64,000 bases of DNA from DASRHT01 sp035293765 (GTDB lineage Bacteria; Chloroflexota; Ktedonobacteria; Ktedonobacterales; Ktedonobacteraceae), in NCBI GenBank assembly GCA_035293765.1, contig DATGMF010000056.1, positions 186,001-250,000 of the forward strand. Reading direction: 5' to 3'. Under the pieces are notes generated by a model, which searched no databases, was not told where the DNA came from, and saw nothing but the letters and a program-made list of their open reading frames with translations. Both the position numbers and the translations under genes were made by a program. Below are positions 9,013 to 16,191 of the stretch, one piece after another (position 1 is the stretch's first letter; every line of letters begins with the position of its first letter).

Positions 9013-9990
9013 TTAGTCGCCCTGTTCAACCCTGACTTCTATTGTAGGATCGACTGCAGCCGGAGTCACGAGGCGGCGTGGACGCCTGACGACGCGGATC
9101 GGCTCGTGCCCTGCCGCAGATTGCGCACTTAACCATTGCGCCATAGAGCGTTCCGGGCCGGTGCGGCGCAACAAATAATAGGTTAACAGCGCCACCGGAC
9201 CAAAGAAGGTCTGAACCGGAATGGTGATCCCGATGCCAGCGCGCCCGAATTGCTGTACCACCAGCGGCGAGAGAGAAGGGATAATCGAGCCAAAGATGGC
9301 GATAATTACCAGCGAGGCCAGGACCCCTTTGCGCCCAAAACCTTTAAAGGCGCAGATGGTAAATAGAGCAAAGATCAGCAGATCGCCAATGCCCAGGTTT
9401 GAACTGTAGGAACCCATAATCCAGCCCATCGCAGCATCCAGTGGCTGACCATGAAAGCGATCAGCCAGGTGCTGGCTGATGGGGATAAACACAGTGAAGG
9501 TGAGATCGTAGGCCGCGAGGATAAAGCTCAGCCAGGCTACCTGGCGCAGATGCATCCCTCCCTGGACATAGAGGTTCGAGACGCCGACCACTGCGGCCAG
9601 TACAATAATATTGTTGAGCACCCAGTAAATTTGCCATCCTTGAGTGGTTCCCATCAAGGTACGCGTGACTACGATATTACCCGCAACCAGGAAAATGATC
9701 AGCGGCCAGAGATAGCGGGGTCGCAGAAAGGGTCGTAGAGCCATATAGAGCGCGCTGCTAAACGTCAGAACCAGCATGCCGGTCAGCAGATAGCCTGGCA
9801 TTACCAGGTAAAGGAAAGGGAGCAAGAGAATGAAGAACAGGACCAGGGTGATATCGCGCGCATTGAATACTCCCAGCGCGGGTCGTTCCAGGCGCACGCG
9901 CCGGAAGTAGAGCAGAGCCAGTGCTGGAGCGCCCAACCCGGTGATGAAGGTCACAATAATTTGAAAGGTCACTACAATCCGTATGTCCAT
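9013..9990 (-). CDS. Nine-TM presenilin/SPP-like (GxGD) aspartyl protease candidate
   Basis: 325 residues from the ATG at 9990, with AGGAGG about 10 bases upstream. Nine hydrophobic segments fall at roughly 4-29, 46-63, 66-87, 93-110, 119-140, 150-172, 198-216, 222-240 and 255-275. Segment 6 contains AAYDLTF (Y161-D162), segment 7 contains LGIGDLLIF (G200-I-G-D203) and segment 9 contains GPVALLTY (residues 264-271). YD in TM6, GxGD in TM7 and a PAL-like motif in TM9 are the defining active-site arrangement of presenilin and signal peptide peptidase (peptidase family A22). The PAL motif is imperfect (PVAL). The C-terminal 50 residues are cytosolic and Arg-rich. It follows the PaaK-like gene directly. 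Protease activity is inferred. Confidence 0.68.
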   Translation of the reverse strand: MDIRIVVTFQIIVTFITGLGAPALALLYFRRVRLERPALGVFNARDITLVLFFILLLPFLYLVMPGYLLTGMLVLTFSSALYMALRPFLRPRYLWPLIIFLVAGNIVVTRTLMGTTQGWQIYWVLNNIIVLAAVVGVSNLYVQGGMHLRQVAWLSFILAAYDLTFTVFIPISQHLADRFHGQPLDAAMGWIMGSYSSNLGIGDLLIFALFTICAFKGFGRKGVLASLVIIAIFGSIIPSLSPLVVQQFGRAGIGITIPVQTFFGPVALLTYYLLRRTGPERSMAQWLSAQSAAGHEPIRVVRRPRRLVTPAAVDPTIEVRVEQGD

Positions 9991-9991
9991 T

Positions 9992-11431
9992 TTAATCAAC
10001 CCTCCTGGCTGCAAAAGTCGTCTCCAGCAGATCCGCACGTAGCGGGCGGAGTTGGACCAAGTCCTGATCACGCGTGACACAGCCTACGACACGGACATTC
10101 AACCCTGCCTCCTGATAGCGCCGTTCGATCTGCGCCTGCGTGACGCCGCGGAGCAGTGCTTCTGCGGAGATCATCATCTCGATCCGGTTATTCACAACCT
10201 CGGCACTAAAGCGCGCGGGCCAGGGTTCGGAGGGAAGTGCCTCATAGACCTCAATGAGGTCGCGCATCGTCACGTACTGATCATTCACGCGCAGCACATT
10301 AGAGGCTTTCCCCAGGATATTCGATGTGGCAGACACGGCTGCCAGGTCACAGGTCAAGGGAGAGTCGGGCAGATTTCTCACAACATCGCGGGTATCATAG
10401 CGAAACACGGGCATACATTCTCGGTAGGGATAATAGGTCGTGACCACGAGGGTTCCCAGTTCGCCGGGGGCTGCTGGCTTGCCTGTGTCAAGATCAATCA
10501 CCTCAAAAAAGCCCACATTGAGGTCGTGATGGAGGTGTCCCTGGTTGCAAATACGCCCCCCCATTGGCAGAATCTCAGTCATACCGTAGTTATCGCTGAT
10601 GATAGCGGGTCCCAGCGTCTCGGTAACGGCTCGTTGAAGCGCTCGCGAGAGCACCTCGCCGCCGCAGTAAATACGGCGCAGGCGGAAAGATTTGGGTCCC
10701 AGGCCACGCCGTCGTGCCTCTTTGACGAGTTGGGCCAGATAGCTTGGATAGGTGGAGAGCAGCGTGGGAGCTTCATCTCCGCCGGTCAGTAACTGATCCA
10801 GGCTCTCCTCTACAGGGATGATCCCCAGAACAGAGATACGCATTTTTGCCAACCGGGAGATCGCGGTATTTATCTGGACCGCGCCGGTTGCGCGCGAACT
10901 AATATTGATTTGCCAGCAATCACCTGGATAGACCTCGTTACGCAGCAGACCACTAAGAGCGGCGAGTGCGGGCCAGAGTTCTATCTCGTATTTCGAGAGC
11001 CATATCTCGGCTGGACGACCGGTCGTGCCAGTCGTGCGGGTAGAGATATGCGGTTGAACGTCACTACAGAGGAAATCTTGCTGTCGTTCCAGCAGATCCT
11101 CCTTGCGCGTTACGGGGATACGGGCCATGTCGTCCAGCGTCAGCTTATCGGGGATAATGTTGTGCGCAGCAAAAAGCTTGCTGTAGTAGGGAGAGGTACG
11201 CATCAGGCGACCTGCCGTATGCTGCAGCATCCTGAGCTGATACTCCTTACGCGCTTCTGGATCGGTAAAGGGGCCATCCAACAACTGTTGCACATCATCG
11301 CCTGCCGAGCCAAACTCTTCCAGCGTCTTCAAGGCGTCTCCAACCAGACGCTCAAGATTACGTGGATTGATATGCCAGCCCCACATCATCGCCATAGCCA
11401 TGCGAAACTGGCGAATCCCTGTCTCAAACAC
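9992..11431 (-). CDS. PaaK/LuxE-like adenylate-forming enzyme (phenylacetate-CoA ligase family)
   Basis: 479 residues. The ATP-binding loop is TRTTGTTGRPAE (about residues 131-142), followed by NYGMTE (adenine/acyl site) and VFRYDTRDV, the order found in PaaK-type AMP-binding enzymes. A C-terminal mobile domain is present. It should activate a carboxylic acid as acyl-AMP and pass it to CoA or another acceptor. No other phenylacetate-catabolism gene is present, so the substrate is open. It lies between a 30-residue lipobox peptide and the presenilin-like gene, suggesting a special acyl or peptide-modifying role rather than catabolism. Confidence 0.85.
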   Translation of the reverse strand: MFETGIRQFRMAMAMMWGWHINPRNLERLVGDALKTLEEFGSAGDDVQQLLDGPFTDPEARKEYQLRMLQHTAGRLMRTSPYYSKLFAAHNIIPDKLTLDDMARIPVTRKEDLLERQQDFLCSDVQPHISTRTTGTTGRPAEIWLSKYEIELWPALAALSGLLRNEVYPGDCWQINISSRATGAVQINTAISRLAKMRISVLGIIPVEESLDQLLTGGDEAPTLLSTYPSYLAQLVKEARRRGLGPKSFRLRRIYCGGEVLSRALQRAVTETLGPAIISDNYGMTEILPMGGRICNQGHLHHDLNVGFFEVIDLDTGKPAAPGELGTLVVTTYYPYRECMPVFRYDTRDVVRNLPDSPLTCDLAAVSATSNILGKASNVLRVNDQYVTMRDLIEVYEALPSEPWPARFSAEVVNNRIEMMISAEALLRGVTQAQIERRYQEAGLNVRVVGCVTRDQDLVQLRPLRADLLETTFAARRVD

Positions 11432-11548
11432 CTATCTTCTCTCTTTCGTAGATAGCTATCCAGGTGAGCGACAGGACCCCTTATGCAGCTACGAATCGAC
11501 TCCCATCGTAGAGACAAAACCAATGAGAGCCACTTGCAATGCCTGGAC

Positions 11549-11580
11549 CGGCTAGAGCAGCATATTTCGGTTACTAGCCG
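11549..11580. repeat. Inverted repeat in peptide-PaaK intergenic gap
   Basis: CGGCTAG (11549-11555) pairs with CTAGCCG (11574-11580) across an 18-base loop. It lies inside the 221-base untranslated gap between the small peptide stop and the PaaK-like start and could modulate read-through. Nothing else is recognised in this gap. Confidence 0.35.
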
Positions 11581-11652
11581 CAAATATTAGCAAGGGTATC
11601 TTTATCTGAATAATCTACAGAGCGGTCCTGTCATTTTAGGGAAGTGGGAACG

Positions 11653-11745
11653 TTAGGAGCTTGCACCGCAGCCCAGAAAGAGGACAGCAGTCAAAGATCC
11701 GAGTGCATAGCGGCCATACTTGAGGGTACAAATGAAACGAGCCAT
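11653..11745 (-). CDS. 30-residue lipobox peptide (putative signal precursor)
   Basis: ATG at 11745 with AAAGGAG 8 bases upstream, stop TAA at 11655-11653. The peptide has a basic N-terminus (MARFICTLKYGR), a hydrophobic core (YALGSLTAVLFLG) and ends CGASS. It therefore resembles a whole lipoprotein signal peptide with only four residues after the lipobox-type Cys (LFLG|C). A strong promoter, a structured leader and an excellent ribosome site argue it is expressed. I do not recognise a family. In enterococci, hydrophobic peptides cut from just before the lipobox Cys are pheromones; the downstream presenilin-like gene makes an analogous processing route an attractive inference. Confidence 0.6.
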   Translation of the reverse strand: MARFICTLKYGRYALGSLTAVLFLGCGASS

Positions 11746-11779
11746 AGAAAGATCTCCTTTCCTGATCGCGGTACCACTG

Positions 11780-11858
11780 ATACGCATCTTTGCGTATTCT
11801 TAAAAAAGGCGATCTAGAACCGGACTCGCTGCTAGTCTCTATTACCGCAGCCTGGTTC
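11780..11858 (-). promoter_or_regulatory. Structured 5' leader of the small peptide mRNA
   Basis: Two hairpins lie between the promoter and the peptide ribosome site. The first, at 11817-11858, pairs GAACC/GGTTC and GCTGC/GCAGC. The second, at 11780-11797, pairs ATACGC/GCGTAT over a 6-base loop. The leader of about 120 bases is long for a 30-codon gene. Confidence 0.4.
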
Positions 11859-11871
11859 GATAGATACTTTA

Positions 11872-11901
11872 ATTATAATCTCCACAACCTTATTTTGTCA
11901 A
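11872..11901 (-). promoter_or_regulatory. Perfect consensus promoter of the small-peptide operon
   Basis: On the minus strand, TTGACA (complement of 11896-11901) and TATAAT (complement of 11872-11877) are separated by 18 bases. Both hexamers match sigma-70 consensus exactly; the start point would be near 11865. Confidence 0.75.
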
Positions 11902-11921
11902 TCGCTTGATAGATACTCACT

Positions 11922-11940
11922 AATAGCTTTCAAAGCTATT
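11922..11940. promoter_or_regulatory. Perfect palindrome upstream of the peptide promoter
   Basis: AATAGCTTT-C-AAAGCTATT, two 9-base arms around one base. Its centre is about 66 bases upstream of the predicted transcription start, a usual position for a class I activator. Between here and 12112 I see no other feature. Confidence 0.5.
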
Positions 11941-12112
11941 CTAAATTAGAACAAATCTATCGGATAATGCTTCATTTGCTGGTAGTTTCCCTTGCTTCAA
12001 CTTATCTCGTAGCCTGGTCCGAATAAATCTGGCACCGGGGGGACTGCGATTGCCTTCCCTCATATCCGTTAGTCAAGAAGATGTGCTATACTGCTCTTTG
12101 AAGATAATTTAA

Positions 12113-12775
12113 CGGAGGGGAAGAAGCTCCAAAAAGACCTGCCCGGATGGAGCTTTATTGCAAGATAAAGAGGCGGAAAAGCGAGGCAAAGAGAAAAGCG
12201 AGACGGACCGCGTCGCCAACACGCATCCCTCACACAAGCTCAATGCCTACGTGGGCGATTACGAACATCCCGGCTATGGCGTGATCGCGATAACGCGGGC
12301 TGGTGACGAACTGCAAGCGAACTTCAACAACATCACTGCTCCGCTCAAACATTATCATTACGATATCTTTGATCTGCAAATAGAGCGTTTCGATCTTGAC
12401 TTGAAAGTCTCCTTCTTGAACAACTTCAAAGGCGACATTGATACGCTTGTTGCGCCTTTAGAAGTAACGGCCAGGGATATCGTCTTCAAACGCGTCGCCA
12501 GCAAGGAAATGACGGAAAGGAGCTTCCTGGAGCAGTTCGTTGGAGCGTACGAATTGATGGGCGTGCGTGCCACTGTTGCGCTCAAGGGGGAGAAGACTCT
12601 GCAATTGACGGTACCGGGGCAACCTGAGTACGAACTGGAGCCATACAAAGGCACAGAGTTCCGTGTCAAAAACATGTCCGGCTTTAGCCTGGAATTTATG
12701 CGCGCTGAGGCCGGGCAGATTACCGCAGTGGTTATCACCCAGCCATTCGGAACGTTCACAGCGCAAAAAGTCTGA
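12113..12775 (+). pseudogene. C-terminal DUF3471 fragment of a serine hydrolase (beta-lactamase family)
   Basis: The frame opens after a stop at 12110-12112 and has no ATG; the first possible start is a TTG at 12158 without a ribosome site. The approximately 205 residues (LNAYVGDYEHPGYGV... FGTFTAQKV) match the DUF3471 domain that normally forms the C-terminus of class C beta-lactamase-like serine hydrolases. The N-terminal catalytic domain with its SxxK motif is absent. This looks like the 3' remnant of a deleted gene, although expression of an isolated DUF3471 protein cannot be excluded. Confidence 0.6.
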
Positions 12776-12797
12776 TCCCAAACTTGCTTACATGTTG

Positions 12798-13181
12798 TTA
12801 TTCTATCCTTCGTGTGCGTGCCTGCTCGCGAACAGCCTGCAAATTGAGCAACTCGGCCACCTCGTACGCTGGTACGGGACCGGATTTAGGGCGCAGGCGG
12901 ATCAGCGTGGGAAAATGCCCTATGCGCCCATGTAGCTCGGCTAATAGCACAAAAGCCGCGGGCGCATAGCCCGGCGGATTGATGAGCAGCGGGCGCGTCT
13001 GCCACTCCTTCGCAGTCAACCCGACGGCATCAACAATGGCGCTAACCTGCGCCGCCAGTGACTGCGCCTGATCGATCTGCACAGGAAGCGTGCGGATCTC
13101 GTCGATACTCGTCCCGGCAAGCGCCTCAATCTGTGCCCTGTGCTCGTCGGTAAGTGGGTGCGTGAAGTTTAGAATGAGCAT
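12798..13181 (-). CDS. csx15: CRISPR-associated protein Csx15
   Basis: 127 residues. The sequence follows the Csx15 pattern: MLILNFTHPLT at the N-terminus, LLINPPGYAPAAFVLLAELHGR in the middle (positions about 67-88) and YEVAELLNLQAVREQAR at the end. Csx15 is a small CARF-linked accessory protein of type III CRISPR loci with unclear biochemical role. It starts 20 bases after the Can2-like gene ends and is probably co-transcribed with it. Confidence 0.85.
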   Translation of the reverse strand: MLILNFTHPLTDEHRAQIEALAGTSIDEIRTLPVQIDQAQSLAAQVSAIVDAVGLTAKEWQTRPLLINPPGYAPAAFVLLAELHGRIGHFPTLIRLRPKSGPVPAYEVAELLNLQAVREQARTRRIE

Positions 13182-13201
13182 TATCTTTTCTTTCTTCCCT
13201 A

Positions 13202-14146
13202 TTATGATCTTTTAGCCGATCCCACTTTCATGGTTTTATCTACTACGGCTAATAACGTTTCAGTATCCTCTTGCGACAAGGATAGGGAGTTTGGACCACG
13301 TTTATAGTGCGGCAAACAGATGATAGGAATCCTCAATATTTCACACATCATTTGCAGATCATCTTCTGGTTGAGCGTTTATTACCAGAAATTGTTGGATA
13401 TATGTTCCTCCTAAGTACCGCATAGCAGTGCTGAGTTGTTTAGTACCGTAGAGACCTCCAATTTTTTCCTTATCGGAAGTTTTTGCTTCTATGATACCAA
13501 CTTGATTCCGGTATCCAATCATGACATCAATATCTACCCTATTACTTTTATCCTTAACGCCGCACATCACTTCGTACTCGTGGGCACGCAGCGCATTTGC
13601 TATTGCTTCTTCGAACAGATGCGCATGAGTATCTTTTTGAAAAGTCGCTCCTTTTTCTTCCCATATATCTTTTCCTGGTCCCAATTGGAGATCTAATACA
13701 TCATGTAGATGGAGATATTCTGGTAGCTGTTCTCGTCGCTCGTGACAAAGTTGATGATTTTGCCAGCTATACCAATCAACAGCACTTTGTCCCCCTTCGC
13801 TCTGGAAATAAATTACCGATCCATTGAGCTGTGCCGCAATCTGGTAGGCTGCCAGGCACATTGTTTTCGTACCACCGGTCAAATTGAAGATAAGCGGTTC
13901 CGTTGTTACTCCTGGTAGTTTCTCAAATCCTCTGTTAAGAGCGTTAGCAATGGTCTCGATATCATAGGGGCCAGTTTCTACTCCGTAAACGTTCAATTTC
14001 TGTTTCTCAAGCACCGTTTTGAGGTTTTCGAAGATCCTCTGCGTTCTTGTCGTGTAAATAAACACTACATTATCTGGCTTAAAATGTAATACCGGCAAAA
14101 AATTCGGTAATGGTTGCTCTCCTATCAGGGCGATCATTGTGGTCAT
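13202..14146 (-). CDS. Can2/Card1-like CARF nuclease
   Basis: 314 residues. The N-terminal CARF Rossmann domain shows IFNLTGGTKTM (about residues 86-96), the ligand-binding loop for cyclic oligoadenylate. The C-terminal DUF1887-type PD-(D/E)xK nuclease shows the acidic residues E179/E180, DID at 205-207 and IIEAK at 218-222, all intact. Such enzymes are activated by cyclic oligoadenylate made by Cas10 and cut DNA and/or RNA. AGGAGG precedes the ATG. It sits between a CARF-HTH gene and csx15, but no Cas10 or spacer array is in the window. The 157-base gap upstream holds nothing clear. Confidence 0.88.
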   Translation of the reverse strand: MTTMIALIGEQPLPNFLPVLHFKPDNVVFIYTTRTQRIFENLKTVLEKQKLNVYGVETGPYDIETIANALNRGFEKLPGVTTEPLIFNLTGGTKTMCLAAYQIAAQLNGSVIYFQSEGGQSAVDWYSWQNHQLCHERREQLPEYLHLHDVLDLQLGPGKDIWEEKGATFQKDTHAHLFEEAIANALRAHEYEVMCGVKDKSNRVDIDVMIGYRNQVGIIEAKTSDKEKIGGLYGTKQLSTAMRYLGGTYIQQFLVINAQPEDDLQMMCEILRIPIICLPHYKRGPNSLSLSQEDTETLLAVVDKTMKVGSAKRS

Positions 14147-14302
14147 TATTACTTTCCTCCTCTATTTCTTCCGAATCCTTCTTAACGCGTAACATTCCCT
14201 TTTCCATAAGTATACCGGCATAATGGGCAAAACGCCTCATCAGTTTTACTGAAAAATCTCATACATTTCTCTTATATTTTCTGCAAAAGTGAGAGATAGA
14301 TA

Positions 14303-15181
14303 TCACTCCTCATCTCCGAAATACTTGCCGAACTTAGCTGCGAGGAAGTGATAGTCCAGGCGCTCATCTTCGGGAATGTTCCAGGCTGCGTGACAAAGGC
14401 TGAGCAGGACAGTTTTGTGCGTGTTGATGGTGACGGGCGCGAGGCCGAGTTCTTGCGCTACTTGTTGCGGTCGCAACCCCCTGGCAAAAGCTCGCAGCAC
14501 CTTGAGTTGCGCCGCAGTGGCGTTGTTGGCAACCTCAGTGCAACGAGCGCGATCCTGCGCGTCCATTTGCGCTTGCTGGTCCTCCTGAGCGCGCTGGAAA
14601 GATAATGCGGGACTGTAGAAGTAAGCTCCCAGGGAAAGGAAACGGCCCTGAATCAGCTTAACCCCGGCATCTGCTGGAACATGCATCATTTTGCCCTGGT
14701 CCGCCTTTTCTCGCACAGCATCAGGCGTATAGAGGTGCCAGATATGGTCGTGATGATCAAAATTGAGTGCCGCCACCGAGATTGCCAGCAAGGCCATCAA
14801 ACGCCGCCCGCCGCTCACAGAGAGATGGACGCGATACCCCTGCTGTTTCAGATCGCCCAACAGCCGATGGATGCTATCAAGCGTGCCATCAGCATGTGGA
14901 TTATCGACAATATCGTCAATGGGTTGCCCATCAAGTTCAAGCACTTGCGAGCGAAAATGGATTTTCTGCCGCGTCAACGGATGGGGATAGACAGCGCCGC
15001 TAAACTCAACATTGAGGCGCAACAGGGCCTGGTAGAGCTTTGAAGGAGCACTGGCTTTGGGGTGCAAAACAATAACTTTCGTGATAGGAAAGCCCTGTTG
15101 TAACAATAAATCAAGCGTAAATGTCACAACCTGCGGCTGACCGCCCAGCGTCGCCACAAGAATATGGGGATGATCCGGCAT
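14303..15181 (-). CDS. CARF-HTH protein, NE0113-type CRISPR ring-nuclease family
   Basis: 292 residues. The CARF-like N-terminal domain carries ATLGGQPQVVT (about 10-20) and LSVSGGRRLMAL (about 120-131), typical of the NE0113 family annotated as CRISPR-associated ring nucleases. The C-terminus (about 222-265) is a LuxR/sigma4-like helix-turn-helix (QQVAQELGLAPVTINTHK). It could both sense or degrade cyclic oligoadenylate and bind DNA. GGAAGGAG precedes the ATG. A dyad lies on its promoter, so autoregulation is likely. Confidence 0.82.
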   Translation of the reverse strand: MPDHPHILVATLGGQPQVVTFTLDLLLQQGFPITKVIVLHPKASAPSKLYQALLRLNVEFSGAVYPHPLTRQKIHFRSQVLELDGQPIDDIVDNPHADGTLDSIHRLLGDLKQQGYRVHLSVSGGRRLMALLAISVAALNFDHHDHIWHLYTPDAVREKADQGKMMHVPADAGVKLIQGRFLSLGAYFYSPALSFQRAQEDQQAQMDAQDRARCTEVANNATAAQLKVLRAFARGLRPQQVAQELGLAPVTINTHKTVLLSLCHAAWNIPEDERLDYHFLAAKFGKYFGDEE

Positions 15182-15234
15182 CCGTCACTCCTTCCTCTCA
15201 ATCACACTTTACCCGAATAGCCAGGAATAGAGCA

Positions 15235-15294
15235 ATTATAATGCAAGGTGATATGAACCTGGCAATTTCGCTTTGAGTACCAAAAACGAAATTG
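15235..15294 (-). promoter_or_regulatory. Promoter with adjacent dyad, CARF-HTH gene
   Basis: TATAAT on the minus strand at 15240-15235 with a weak TTGCCA box 19 bases upstream. An inverted repeat CAATTTCG / CGAAATTG (15263-15270 and 15287-15294) overlaps and extends upstream of the -35 box, as a regulator site would. Confidence 0.45.
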
Positions 15295-15342
15295 TCGATA
15301 TCATATCATAGAAAAAGCAGTAAGTATATGATCAGTTTGCCT

Positions 15343-15397
15343 AAACAAAAACGCTTGAGCTGTGTTCCCCAACACGTAAGCTCAGGCGTTTTTGTTT
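15343..15397. terminator. Strong intrinsic terminator
   Basis: Arms of 19 bases (15343-15361 and 15379-15397, one mismatch) flank a 17-base loop, and the arms begin or end with A/T runs. It can end transcription in both directions. It lies directly after the coiled-coil gene, which reads leftward. Confidence 0.8.
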
Positions 15398-15411
15398 GTC
15401 TGCGAGGATGG

Positions 15412-15834
15412 CTATTCGGCGATCTTTCTCGTCAAAACAGTCAGCAACTGTAGTACTGAGTCAAACTTATTGTCTAACGAAGCAAAACGCTGCTCTAGCG
15501 AAGCAAAACGCTGCTCAGTTTTGTTTTCCAACGAGGTAAAACGCTGCTCGAACTTGTCGAATTTGTTTTCCAACGAAGTAAAACGCTGCTCGAACTTGTT
15601 TTCCAGTGTTACCAGGTCTTCCTTCGTTGCCATATGAGCTTCAAGCCTATCCAAACGGGCATCAATGCGCCTAAAGCGGATATCTAATTCATGCTCTGTA
15701 GCCCCTTGATACTTCGCCAGATGTTGAAAGCTTGCCGTTATATCTTTTGATAGCTTTTCAACGCTCGCATGTAACATGGCGGTCGTGTGTTCTTGTGCTA
15801 TTAATCTTGCCTCAATGTCTGGAAACTGAGTCAT
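15412..15834 (-). CDS. Coiled-coil protein with heptad-spaced repeats
   Basis: 140 residues, nearly all predicted coiled coil. The second half repeats the unit FEQRFTSLENK several times (FEQRFTSLENK, FEQRFTSLENK, TEQRFASLEQ, RFASLDNK), so the DNA is internally repetitive at about 15480-15600. No membrane segment or enzyme motif. It is likely an oligomerising structural or adaptor protein; function unknown. Confidence 0.7.
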   Translation of the reverse strand: MTQFPDIEARLIAQEHTTAMLHASVEKLSKDITASFQHLAKYQGATEHELDIRFRRIDARLDRLEAHMATKEDLVTLENKFEQRFTSLENKFDKFEQRFTSLENKTEQRFASLEQRFASLDNKFDSVLQLLTVLTRKIAE

Positions 15835-15874
15835 TAGTAATCCTCTCCCTTGCTACGTTTTTCAACCTTGAAAG

Positions 15875-15904
15875 AGTATAACATTACTCAGCAGCATCTG
15901 ACAA
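15875..15904 (-). promoter_or_regulatory. Promoter of the coiled-coil gene
   Basis: Minus-strand TTGTCA (complement of 15899-15904) and TATACT (complement of 15875-15880) with an 18-base spacer, about 40 bases before the ATG. Confidence 0.5.
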
Positions 15905-15916
15905 TAAGCGAAGGGC

Positions 15917-15941
15917 TTTTCAATCGCTTACCGATTGAAAA
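15917..15941. repeat. Hairpin TTTTCAATCG / CGATTGAAAA
   Basis: Perfect 10-base arms around a 5-base loop. It overlaps the last codons of the DinB remnant and could terminate transcription or be part of the coiled-coil promoter upstream region. Confidence 0.45.
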
Positions 15942-16087
15942 ATTTACTCATGCCCAGCTCTCCCGGCGAATGATCCAGCGCGGTTAACTGCATCGCGATT
16001 TCGCTGCGGTGTTGGGTCTGATGGTTGATAATCACAAACAAAGAGGAAGGTGGCACTGCCAAATCTTGACATAAGATGACAGCTATT
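15928..16087 (-). pseudogene. DinB-family C-terminal remnant
   Basis: One minus-strand frame reads FVIINHQTQHRSEIAMQLTA then LDHSPGELGMSKFFNR and a stop at 15930-15928. The NHxTxHRxEI pattern is the metal-binding C-terminal helix of DinB/YfiT-like four-helix proteins. Upstream the frame closes at a TGA near 16088 with no start codon, so only about 50 of the usual 150 residues remain. No other gene is seen in 15835-16191. Confidence 0.5.
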
Positions 16088-16191
16088 CATATTACAATAC
16101 TTATGGTATGCTATAACTCTCCTGGGAACCAGTTGCATATTCCTTATGTACATCTGCTTCTCTCTGTCTCGGTTGCTAAAGGAGGTTCTGT

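Noticed and set aside
11840..11870. GGTTCGA as a tRNA T-loop
   Set aside because: No acceptor or anticodon arms around it; it belongs to the peptide leader hairpin.
15480..15605. Short direct repeats resembling a CRISPR array
   Set aside because: They are in frame with a coiled-coil protein, have no unique spacers, and spacing follows codon units.
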